From Lasiodiplodia sp. COLG20 (Eukaryota; Ascomycota; Dothideomycetes; Botryosphaeriales; Botryosphaeriaceae), in NCBI GenBank assembly GCA_009801085.1, contig VNWV01000012.1, positions 186,001 through 250,000 of the forward strand: a DNA stretch of 64,000 bases, read 5' to 3'. The stretch's first letter is position 1. Each line of letters begins with the position of its first letter. The notes below the pieces were generated by a model. It had not been told where the DNA came from, did not search any database, and saw only the letters and a program-made list of their open reading frames with translations. Positions 34,557 through 44,981 of this stretch are shown piece after piece. The position numbers and the translations under genes were made by a program.

Positions 34557-35385
34557 TTATATGCTGAGAGCCATGATGGAGTTGACAATGTCGTTGTCGT
34601 TCTCCTTGAGCGCCTTGACGGCCTTCTTCCGTGAGACACTGGCCTGCTGCATGACCAGCTCGATGTCCTTGGCCTCAAGACCGGTCTCGTCGACCTCCTC
34701 ACCGTCATCCTCCTCCTCCTCCTTCTTCTCCTCGGTGGCAGGCTCCTTGCCCTTACCGTGGCTGTGGTCGTGGCCCTCGTGCTCGCCGGCGGCCTCAGCC
34801 TGAGCAAGCTGCTGGGCAGCAGAGGCCTGGGCGGCGGCGTTCAGGTCCTCAATCTTAGCCTCACCGAAGATGCTGCCGCAATGTTACTACGCGTTCCCAA
34901 AAAATTTGTGCGTTCTGCAAATGCTTACATCCAGGTGTTGCTGTTGGGGGACTTGTAGACGTCGGGGTTGTTGATGACGAAGAGGATCTACGCGCACCCA
35001 GTCAGCAAGAGCTCTAGAAAATGCGTATAGCGCTCGAAGCTGCTCCGGCGTCGACTGCGGCTCCGGCGCGAGGCTTGAAGGCGCCAATGCCCGCGGCCGC
35101 GAACTGCAGAAGACGACGCAGGCTCCCGAGCTACAAATGACTCACGTTCTTGGGCCTGCGGAGGGTGACGCGGGTGATGCCCTCAATGTGCTTCAGGCCG
35201 AGCTTCGCGATGGCCTTGCGGGCCTTCTTCTCGTTGCGCGAGTGGACGGTGACCTGGGCACCAGCGGGGATGCTGGCGTCGCCGGCGCCCTCGTCGCCAG
35301 ACTCGGAGCTGGACTCATCGTCGGCAACCTCGGCGACCTTCTTCTCGGGCTCGTCGGGGAGCTCTTCGACACGGGGGTTGGACAT
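34557..35385 (-). CDS. EGD2: Nascent polypeptide-associated complex subunit alpha
   Basis: A 204-residue ribosome-associated chaperone subunit that shields nascent chains with its beta partner. Exons are 35385-35146, 34987-34929 and 34872-34557. An acidic N-terminus ([12 protein letters not shown]) leads to the NAC domain: [20 protein letters not shown], then [26 protein letters not shown] and [13 protein letters not shown], with the last two junctions built by splicing. A His- and acid-rich linker follows, and then the C-terminal UBA domain ([20 protein letters not shown], ending SIMALSI). Length and architecture agree with fungal Egd2. Confidence 0.96.
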
Positions 35386-36318
35386 GGTGGGCGGTTTGTT
35401 GGTGGAGCGATGCTAGGGTTGTCGTCGCCGGGCGTTGAGCTGTTGGCGGGACTGAAAACTGCTTGTGCGCGGGAGCTGCTGCAAGCGAGACGGTGTGATG
35501 CCATCCATCACCGCACCAACCCCGCAATCAGCGACTCCCGCAACCCCAGCCCCAAACAATTTCCACTGCGAGCGCAATGCACTCTTCGCCGTTGCATTTG
35601 TTTGTCTAAATTCGCAATCGTGCACGCTCCGCATCCTGCGCTCGCGAGTACCCGTGTTCCGTCGCCTCGCCTCAACTATTACCATCCCTGGAACTTCCAC
35701 TTCAATCGAGAGATCTAGTGTGAGCATGATTCTGTGATGTCTGCACGGTCTAATAATTTATGAAGGCCTGCTGGCAGCTATACACACTACTTTGCGGCTT
35801 TCGAGGCAGTTCAGGACTGAACATCACACCAGACCAATCTAAATTCTGCAAACCATTCTCTGCTCTTCCGCTCATACGACGATCAGCCTTCAAATAACAT
35901 TCTATTTATTTCATTCATGCGTCAACACACCATCATTTATGTCAGCTCTTTGCGAAGATGCACATTTCGTGTGCAGTTGAGCTATTCGTCCGGGTGGCTT
36001 GGCAGACCCCTGTCTCTCCACGTCCGGACGAAAACTTGATCCATCTACTCACATGTTTCGCTGCATACTGCAATTCAACCTTGTGAGCACTTGCACGATC
36101 CTTCCGGAACGACAGCTTCCCGCGTCCGTGTCGTACGGCGTAGACGTTTGTCATCACGCTGAAAAGGCCATCATTAGTAGCATACGGCTTAAATATAAAG
36201 CTCCAAGATCTCAGCCATCTTTTTTGCTAATGCCCTTTAGTACTCAAATAATCATTCAGTCTTCTATATCATTTCTAGAAGTACCTTCCTATTTCCTCGG
36301 TTAGTTTTCATCTTTCTC
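35386..36318. other. Divergent intergenic region, NAC alpha and MDR reductase promoters
   Basis: I see no gene. The left part is GC-balanced promoter of NAC alpha; the right part is AT-rich and carries a TATA element for the reductase. Confidence 0.5.
36194..36200 (+). promoter_or_regulatory. TATA box of the MDR reductase gene
   Basis: TATAAAG about 120 bases before the ATG at 36319, in an AT-rich stretch. Assigned from motif and position only. Confidence 0.45.
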
Positions 36319-37501
36319 ATGATGTCTACCATTTCAACACCATCCACCATCCCGGATCAGATGAAAGCCTGGTCCTACGACCACCGGGGTCCAGTCCACA
36401 AAGTCCTTCAACTCTCCTCCCTTCCGACCCCGCACCTTCCCCAGGACTCACCCAACATCCTCGTCCGCATCACGCACGCCTCCCTAACCCCCTCCATCGC
36501 GCACCTCATGCCCCTCCTCCCCTTCCTCCGCTCCTCGCGCCCCTTCATCCCCGAACTCTCCTTCACCGGCACCATCGCCGCCACGACGCCCACGACCCCG
36601 CCGCACCTCTCCACCCCGGGCACCCGCGTCTTCGGCATCCTGCCCATCTCAGCGCAGCTGCTCCACGGCGCCGGCACGCTGGCCGAGTACGTCGTAACGA
36701 CACCAGCCTCGGTCAGCGTCTGCCCGGCCGGCCTCTCGCCCGAGGACGCGGCCGGGCTGGACGGCAACGGGCAGACGGCGCTGCTCATGTGCCGCAACGC
36801 GGGCCTGCAGCAGCGGGCCGGCAGTGGTCGTGTCTTTGTCAACGGCGCGACGGGCGGCGTGGGCACCGTCGTCGTGCAGGTGGCCAAGCGCGTGTTCGGC
36901 GCCGCCGAGGTCGTGGCGACCGGGTCGGGCGAGGAAGGGTTCGCGCTGGCCAAGGCCATGGGCGCCGACAGGGTCGTGGATTACCGCGAGTGCGGGCCGG
37001 GTGGGATCACTGCGTGGTTGGCCGACGAGTACGGCAGGGGTGGGGATGAGGGTAAGTTTGATGCGGTGCTGGATTGTGTGGGGGTACAAGCGTTGTTTGA
37101 GAGCAGCCCGGAGTATCTGAAGGAGGATGGGGTGTTTGTGAGTGTTGGGGCCATGGAGGGGGTATTGAGGACGTTGTTTTGGAATCTGCCGAAGAATCGT
37201 TGGTGGCCGAAGATGTTGGGAGGCACTCCGAGGAAATTCATATTCCAGCAGACGCCTATAGCTCCAGAACGAAGGGAGGAGTTGGTAAAGCTGGTGCAGG
37301 AGGGCAACCTGGAAAGGGTTGTGGACAGTGTGTTTGATATGAAAGATGCTCTCAAGGTAAGTGAGACTACCACTCAAAAAGCATCAACTGGGGTAAAGCA
37401 CGATGAAGCACTGAACTCAACTAATGAATGTACAGGCCTACGACCGACTGCTTAGCCAAAGGGCGAAAGGGAAGATTGTTGTGAAGGTTCAAGACGTGTA
37501 A
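36319..37501 (+). CDS. MDR-superfamily NAD(P)H quinone/enone reductase
   Basis: A 367-residue medium-chain dehydrogenase/reductase without the catalytic zinc motif, so of the quinone- or enoyl-reductase type. Exons are 36319-37356 and 37436-37501. The N-terminal GroES-like domain reads MKAWSYDHRGPVHKVLQ, then PFIPELSFTGTIA and GTRVFGI, then AGTLAEYVVT. The Rossmann fold has VFVNGATGGVGTVVVQVAK with the nucleotide-binding Gly motif, then VVATGSGEEGFALAKAMGAD and FDAVLDCVG. The last exon supplies AYDRLLSQRAKGKIVVKV, the standard C-terminal strand. The start has two adjacent ATGs. The substrate is unknown; soluble, NADPH-dependent reduction of quinones or unsaturated carbonyls is the usual activity. 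It has a TATA promoter, unlike the housekeeping neighbours. Confidence 0.9.
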
Positions 37502-38347
37502 ATCAACTTATACTGTTGTTCCGGAGGATTTTGGGTTCCAGTATATAGTGCTTCGCACGGTCCAATCGCTCGGTTGGTGAGAAGAACCTTAAATGGGCAG
37601 GATTAGTAGGAACGCTGCAAGGTCGGTTCCGTTAGTATTGCAACAGGAGAAGGTCAGTTTAATGATCTATCTGGATATTAATGCATGAAATGTGTGTGGA
37701 TAAATGCGTCTGGACAAAAGCTTCGACTCACTCAACTTCGTGGCAATGCTAAGTGAATCGACCTCGGAGTTTGCTCATTGATTTCTCGACTTCCTGGAAT
37801 TTATGGTTTGGCACAAAGGGAGATCTGCAGTCTGTTAATACCCAGACACCAAGACCGCGAGGCCGGTTCGTTTAGTATTGCAACAGAAGACGGGTTGTTA
37901 AAGCATCTATCTGGACATCAATCCACGCTGAATGCGACAAGGCCATCCGGACAATAGCTTCAACCACGTCGACGTTGTTTTAATACCCAACGAACCAACC
38001 TTGTAGGCATTTGTGTTCCTTCACCATGCAGCCTAAACTGCCCAAGCATAACCTAGATTAATAAGGGAGCAAGGAGCATTCAGGTCTGGTATCATCGTTT
38101 TAACACCGCCTGCACATTAGAATCCATGGCACTCTCTTCAAAAAATAATCCCATACGCCCCGCTTGTCCGGATTTGCATTCATTTTTGAGAACCTTGGAT
38201 ACTTGATATCTTTTTATGAACCGTCTCCATTGTGTTCTCGGGATTGGAAAATGCCGCGCAGGGTCATGTAGACCTCAAAAGACCTTCTCCAGTGTAATGC
38301 CGTAAAACAACCCGTCCTTAAGAACCCCGTCTCACCGATGGAACTTT
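37502..38347. other. Convergent intergenic region with a degenerate direct repeat
   Basis: No gene is seen. It holds the repeat pair described separately and the 3' flanks of the reductase and eL14 genes. Confidence 0.6.
37615..38030. repeat. Imperfect direct repeat, two units about 240 bases apart
   Basis: Units at about 37615-37790 and 37855-38030 share GGT/CCGGTTC, then GTTTAGTATTGCAACAG (or the near match with CCGTTAG), ATCTATCTGGA-AT-AAT, and TCTGGACAA-AGCTTC, in the same order and spacing. Neither unit encodes protein. The units are diverged, as an old duplication or a mobile-element remnant would be. Confidence 0.75.
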
Positions 38348-39005
38348 TTACGCCTTGGCGGAGGCACGGAGCTTGGCGAAGGTCTTCTTGACCTCGTAGT
38401 TGGCCTAAAGTGAGATATGTCAGCAAAAAGTTCACATCTTCAAGCGGCGAGTAAGAGTAGAAGCAGTGTTGCGCAGTGTCGCGACATTGCTTCAACCCCC
38501 ATTTCGCCTTCGCTTTCCGATTCCAGGGCTACCAACCTGCTTCCTCAACCTCATGACCTTGAAGCGCTCGAAGTCGTTCAACGCCCTGCGCTTGGCGATC
38601 CTGTCCTTGTTCTTCGCCCATGCGCTCTCGCCGAACTTCTTCTCGACCTCGGCGGCCTCCCAGATCTTCTTAACGGTACCGTTGCGAGCACCACGGGGGA
38701 ACTTGGCGATGACGATGGGAGTCAGGGACAGGTGGGAGAGAGGAGTGGCGTGGCGGGGCACGACCTTGTCGGCGGTGGAACCGGGTCCATCGACGAGGAC
38801 CTGTGGAAATGTGAGTATATGGGCCCGTATTTCGGCGTCCGCGCAGCGCGGCGGCTGGCGGCGAGGACGCTCAACGTACGCGCTTGTGGTCGATGATCTC
38901 GACGATGGTGGCAAGCTTGCCCTCGAAGGGGCCCTGGGCGAAGAGGACGACACGGCCGACCTCAACGAGCCTCCACTGCGATGCCTTGACCTCTGCGTCA
39001 CCCAT
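38348..39005 (-). CDS. RPL14: 60S ribosomal protein eL14
   Basis: A cytosolic large-subunit ribosomal protein of 148 residues. Exons are 39005-38880, 38800-38537 and 38404-38348, all GT-AG. The N-terminal SH3-like domain reads [20 protein letters not shown] and [14 protein letters not shown], then LVDGPGS. The rest follows the fungal eL14 pattern: [20 protein letters not shown], then GTVKKIWE, and [20 protein letters not shown], ending [18 protein letters not shown]. Length and both ends match the family. It is in the same orientation as the other two housekeeping genes to the left. Confidence 0.96.
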
Positions 39006-40351
39006 TGCGGCTGATTTGCCTGAAAGCGAGAGTGTGAGCGTGCGAACGAGAGAAGAATAGCGAGCTGGCGTGCGCGACGGCGGTGGGTAACGTACTGTGC
39101 TACGGGGTCGGTGGTGCTGCTGTTGTCGTTAGTTGGGGAGGTCGAAATCCACGGCGTGCTCGCTATCTCGAGAGGTGCTCGCTTACCGATGATTTTGGTT
39201 GTGTGCGAGCCACGCCCGATTGGGAATAGGCGGCCTTGGCGCACCTCGCGACTTTTCTGCGCCGCCAGAGCCGGAGAACTTCTTCTCTCCAAAACTTTTC
39301 GCAGCGTGCCTCGCGCGCGCTCCAGCACGCTGAAGCTCCAGCAAAGGTACGTTCTTCCGTCTTTTTTCCCGGCCTCTCGAATGATGAGGTAATTTGCGAT
39401 TGATGTCTGCGACCGGAGGCGCCCGCCAGCGACTCTTAACGGCGTAGGTTCGATGATATTCAATTCTTACATATTCTGACCCAACTCACACTCCGTTATC
39501 ACATGATGCAACTCAACGAGCTGTCGCTGACTTGCCCAGATGATTGTAGGCTTCGCTCGGCATGAGCTTGGTGCTCTCTAGACGTAATTCCTGGGCCGTC
39601 AGGCCAATTCGGAGCTGAATCCGTAAGGTAAGAAAGCGAAATTTATTTCCCAGCACAGTCACACACCCCTGTCCGATGATTAAAAAATATATCACGCCTA
39701 GATAGTATTTGACCTTCGGGTATGATTTTTTTACACCAAGATCACTGAGGACACACCCAATCACTCAATCGATTCTGGCATCTTGCTTGTATCGAATGTT
39801 TGCTAACTCGGCATTCAGTAGTATCCTTGACGCATTTTATGCGAAGGGCCGCCTATGTCCTGGTCACGGTGTCGTGGCCAAACGGCAGCGAGTATGGCAT
39901 TGCTGTACGCTCGGTCTGCACACCGTGCCTAGCAGTTCTGAGCCATGCATGCCCTGGAAGCTCGGTTTCCCTTCACTGGCATGCCAATCCTCAAATGTCC
40001 GAGGTCAGATGTCAGTTGGGGGAATAGATCATACCAGCTCGCTGGTCGGAATGCTGGAACGCTTCGTAGTGTCATTAGCAAAATCAGTTCCCGTATTACA
40101 CCGAAACATTTTCTCTGCCGTGAATTACTGCTCGCTGTGAAAGCGTGGCTGGATGTGAAGTGAAAGCAAGGAGCGCCAAGCCTTCCGTTTGTATTGCACC
40201 TATTGAGCATCACCTGCTATTGTTCGGATGCCTACCTTCTTCCAATCGCCCTTCCCTCCCATCCGCCGCCATCAACGTACTCATCCTCATTCCTTCGACG
40301 ACAGCATTGTCCAGCAACCAGGATTCCAATCTCTCGACGCGTCGCGGCAAC
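39006..40351. other. 1.3-kb divergent intergenic region
   Basis: Promoters of eL14 (left) and of the nucleoporin gene (right). Short open frames are present but none with family features. Confidence 0.5.
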
Positions 40352-41937
40352 ATGGCGACCGGGATGGCACGGATTCAGCCGCAGTTCGGGGCGGAGCTAG
40401 GATTTTCCAGCGCATCTCAGATCCCCAGCGTAAACATCTGTGATCCGTCGTTGACAACAGCTGTTCGATCGCGTTCGCGCGCCGCCCATCAATCAGACGC
40501 AATGAATTCGTTTCGCGGAGGCATGCAGGTGCATGCGGTGCCTGAGTCCGAGCGCGCATTTGACGCTGCCGGCCGCCAGTTGCCTTGGGGCTACGAGTAC
40601 GCCGAGTAAGTCTAAACACTTTTCTACCTGCACCCACCCTGTTCACTTCCTCCTCTCCTGTTCACCGACCACTCTCTTTCATTATGCGGTTCTTCTGGAC
40701 CGACACGATCTTCGATCCTGACGAGGAGACCAGCGGCGACACCCACGGCCAGCGCCGCTATGTCGAAGAGAAGGGACCGTTCGGCCGCTCTACGCGCCGC
40801 CGCGGACTTTCGCGCAGCAAGACGACCGGCACACCTGCGCGCAAGGAAGACCAGAACCGCGTGGCAAACCTGAAAGCCATCGACGAGATCTTCACGCAAG
40901 TCAAAGCCTCTGCCCCCAAGACCGCCGAGCAGCCACCCACCGCCCCGCCGCAAGCATCGCAAGCCACTGCCGGCGCGCCTGCGCTGCCGACTACCCAGGC
41001 ATCGGTCGCGAAGGAGCCCACCGAGGTGATACTATATGGTTTCAGCAGCGAGACACAGTGGGCGGCTATCGAGTTCTACGAGCGCATCTCGGAGGGCATC
41101 GTGTACGAGGACTACGACCGGCACCCGCCCTCAGCTAGGTACAACACGTCCCTGAGCATCACCCGAACGGCCGCGGCACGCAGCCTGTCTGCCGCAGCGC
41201 TGCGCAAGAAGAACACGTACTGTGGCGGCGACCACTGGATCAAGGTGACCTTCGACTCGCCCGAGGCCGCAGACCGGGCATGCCACTACTCCCCGCACGT
41301 CCTACACGGCCATGCCGTCTACGCCGAGCTCTACCGCGGCGCCGGCCCGGCGCGCGACATCGCCATCCCCTCCTCGCATGCCGGCTTCGCGGACGTCGAG
41401 ACGAGCCCCACCAACACGACGACGACGCTGCGCGGCGGCCCCTCGGGCCTGAGCCCCTCGCGCTCCTCCGACACGGCCTCGTCCGCCACCGTCACCGCAT
41501 CCGGCCCTTCGACCCTCCGCAGACGCCCTTCCGCCCGCACCACGCAGTCTGCGCCCGCCACAACCGCAGTCACGCCGCAGACGTCCTTCTCCTCGACCGC
41601 GACCGCCACGCTCAGCGCCCAAACGCCCGGCGCCGCGCCGGCCGATGTTGCGCCAGTCGCTCCGCCGCCGCTACGCGTGCGCGGTGCGAAGCGCGCTGTG
41701 CTGCTGCCGGCGGAGCAGGCATTGCTGCCTGTGGGCAATAAGTGGCAGCAGCTGCTTGGCTCACTCCCGCTCATCAGGCTGTTCGTGGGCGGCAGTACCG
41801 AAGTCATTGGCAGCGAGGTACCTCGCAAGGACGACGGCAGCTTCGATTGGGAGATCGCGAGCATGTACTGGAAGGTGTGGGCTTGGCTGGACTACTGGTT
41901 TGGAACCGACTTTTTGGGACTCAGTGGTGACGACTAG
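40352..41937 (+). CDS. NUP53: Nup53/Nup35-type nucleoporin
   Basis: A nuclear pore protein with a Nup35-type RRM. The clear part is the frame from 40684 to 41937 (417 residues): KGPFGRSTRRRGLSRS, then TGTPARKED, the RRM EVILYGFSSETQWAAIEFYE to HWIKVTFDSPEAADRACHYS and HAVYAELYRG, then an Ala/Ser/Thr/Pro-rich linker. A conserved hydrophobic C-terminus closes it (GNKWQQLLGSLPLIRLFVGG and YWKVWAWLDYWFGTDFLGL), probably a membrane-binding amphipathic helix. The start is unsettled. An upstream exon 40352-40605 ends in a perfect GA|GTAAGT donor and joins in frame to 40734, giving 485 residues and skipping the ATG at 40684. The alternative is a start at 40684 (RFFWTDTIFDPDEE). Confidence 0.82.
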
Positions 41938-44900
41938 AATGTGTGTGGGAATAATTACGACAGGATCGACTTTACACAGTTTGGAAGATGCAGCAGGAGA
42001 GAGATTTCTTTTTTTGCGGCGCAGGCTTATTACCCTCAGGTCAGCATCAAAAAGCGACGGCGTTTAAGGGGAGGGAGGTTGTTTTTGAAATGACATTTTG
42101 ATATCTCTTGGTCTGACAAGAGCATCCACGACACAGGATCAACGTTCTGAGATGTTCTCTTTTTTGGGGAGTGGTGGGAAGGCGAAATACCCCCAGTACT
42201 GGTATGCTAGGTCTTTGACAGAGTACAAGCATAATGAACAGCCCACTGCATTGTTATCACCGTCGGTCTCATACTTGTTAGTCGACTGGACATTTTGCAC
42301 AACACAGCTTCAAACAGTTCAGCAAGTAACCGACGGCATCTCCCGCATTGCTTCCTCCCACAAGTCCCGATTCAGGGGGTTTCAATACAAAGTTCAACGA
42401 GACGGCAGGTGGTGATGTTGATGAAAGAGCATCTCGGCAGAGCCGTCGCACAAGGGCTCTCCCCGTTCCCCTCATTTGCACGACTTGAGGTTGGCGGGAT
42501 CGCAGGCCAAGCAGCGCGCGCGCGGCACATTCCCATCCACGACCGCATCTGAATCAAACGCATAGCAAGTCACAATCCTTCCGCTTTCCTCACCCTGCAG
42601 CACACCCTCCCCTTGAAGCGGCCAGCACACGGAATACACGGAGTGGCCGTCGTGCTTCCGCTTCTTCCTCTTTCCGCTAACTCTGCATGCATGCGACTAC
42701 CCGCTCCATCCTTCCCACCGCTCTAGGACCGTGTGGTGCAGCAGCCCTACCGGGAGGGGCGGTCACAAAGGTACCGTCGGTGTGTACGACGTGTGGTTGG
42801 CACCTCCGTCCTCCGTTCTACTCCTCCCTGCATTTTACCACCCGGCGGCCTGTCTGTGGCCGTAGAAACCGAATACACGAAAACGATGCGTATTGTATGT
42901 GCACACGCGTGCTCCGCTCTGATTCCGCATCGCCCCTTGGTTCAAAGGTGCCCCCCCTCTGTCTCTCGTTTCTCGCTTGTTTGATGAGTGTACTTACATA
43001 CATACCGTGTGAGTGCTGCACGCCTGTTCTGACAATACCAGTCGAAGCATGATGCAGCGGCAGCCTTTGCGAGGCAGCGAAACAGCTCTGCTGCACCGTT
43101 ACATTTCCTCGTTTTGCACGCGACGCACATTTTCCCCTTTCGTCACAGCGGCAGTTTCCCCTTATATCGCTCTCTTCCTATTGTCCGCCGTTGGGGCCCT
43201 GTCGCCCTTCTATCGTTTCACGGTTGCGTTTCTACGCAAAATGCCGTGCGTTGTATGCATGCTAAGTTAACTGTGCATACATGACGTCGTGCCCTGCAGC
43301 AGTGACATCATGCGGGATACGTATCTTTTTTTGGGGTGATCGACACGAAAAGGAGAAGCATCGTCTTAATGCGGGTGATAAGTCGGAAAAAATAGATACA
43401 ATTTTTGCATGAGAAGGGAGAGGCGGGGGCGGGATGCGGCGCGCATGACGCGTCACCGAAACTTATTGATCGACGCATCATGCCCGACCGAAAACCGATG
43501 ATGCTTTCTCGCCTCGCTTGTTATTTCTTCCCGTGGTATGCGTCGCCGACAATGGAGAGGTTATGCGTGAAGCGATAGAGAATTACAATGCCCGTCATAG
43601 ACAAGAGGTACGATGGAATAGTAGTGTGCTATCATCGACAAGGGACAGGGTGCGGCGGAAACCGATATTATTGAAGCTGCGCAGGACGAGCATGGGTGCA
43701 CGCTATGCATGCCACCAAAGCTCCCCATGAGAAAGACGGCATGGAACGGCCAAACACGCACCTAGCTTTGTTACCCTTGACTGTGGGAGGGTTGGCAATC
43801 GTCCATGTCATACCGTTTGATCTTCAGTATTGAAATCAAAAATTCGTAACCTTGTTGTGTATCTACAGAAAACCCTTTTGTTTCTTGCCATACAATCCCC
43901 AATAGCCCTCCAATCCAGCACCAACCTCATATCCACCATCATTCAGCAACAACATTGAGGAGGCCCCTGCTCTCTCCTTTTTGAACTTTGTTTCTGTTCC
44001 CCGTTTCTTCAACACTACCAGATATCTCGGATACAAAGGAAATCCCGCGTCGTATTATTATAAGGAACCGGAACCCACGCCAGACTCTCCACTACCATTC
44101 TCTCGATCATGAGTGAAAAAGAAAAGGATGTGATGCAATTAAGCTGAAGTGATTTCAGAAAAGAAGAAAGAATCGAATAGGGGGAATTCGGAACTTGTTT
44201 ATTGAATGTAGGAAAACAGAATGAGAGACTACCCGGTGATGGGGCAATGAGTAGCAAACCCCCCTCTACTGGTCGGATGACCGAAAACTCCATTTTTGAG
44301 ACGAACATCCGAAGTGCAGGCAATCGCCAGCCTGCACGTCGGTCCACATGCCAATGCTTCGCTTCGTAGGTTTTTATAGCACTTTTTTTTTTTGGGGAAT
44401 TTTTGGGCACTCGAATCGCTGCTGGCCCGTTGAGTGAAAAGCCATAGGCGTGAAAATAGAAAGCAGAATGCCGCCGCCGAGAATGTTGGCTATTAAGCGA
44501 GCGAACGTAGTGGAATTAAAACAGTCGGAGTCGACGCCGAAAATGCAAATTTTGATGACTTTGAAAAAGGGAGGGTGAGCATCGGTCGCTGGGCATCCGG
44601 AGGCGAAATGTGGCCAGAATGAAGAAGCTGAGTCTCGACCGTCTTCCAACTTAGCGATAGGGAAGTGAGGAATGTGATCCACATCCCAACAGCCGAGATG
44701 CAACCATCCAACAGACTGGGAACTGAGTACGGAAGAGCTCTCGTGGCACTCTGTTCGTTCCGTTGCCTCCCAGAAAAGTCTGTTGTCCATCGACCACCAA
44801 CTCTTGCGTCAAAACAAAGCCAAAAATTGGATGCCCATCCAACCAACGGTACGGAGCCAATACTGGACTACCAATACTGCCATAGCCCAGGGTAAAGGGT

Positions 44901-44981
44901 ATGGATGCAGCCAGTTGTCCAGTCAGCACCAACGTCGATCAACAATAGTCTTCCAAGTCCTTGTGCAAGGGACAGACAAGA
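41938..44981. other. 3-kb stretch without a firmly recognised gene
   Basis: It lies between the nucleoporin and the 3' end of the Hsl1/Gin4-like kinase. One possible minus-strand exon at 42472-42680 is listed separately. Elsewhere I see only short overlapping frames. Confidence 0.45.
42472..42680 (-). CDS. Possible C-terminal exon of an unrecognised Cys-containing protein
   Basis: The minus strand is open for over 60 codons and reads like protein: KRKKRKHDGHSVYSVCWPL, then GRIVTCYAFDSDAVVDG and RARCLACDPANLKSC, ending at TGA (42474-42472). A TAG lies just upstream, so an intron or a gene break would be needed near 42690. I could not build a full gene: no convincing start exon was found between 42700 and 43000. 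No family is recognised. Chance openness cannot be excluded. Confidence 0.25.
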
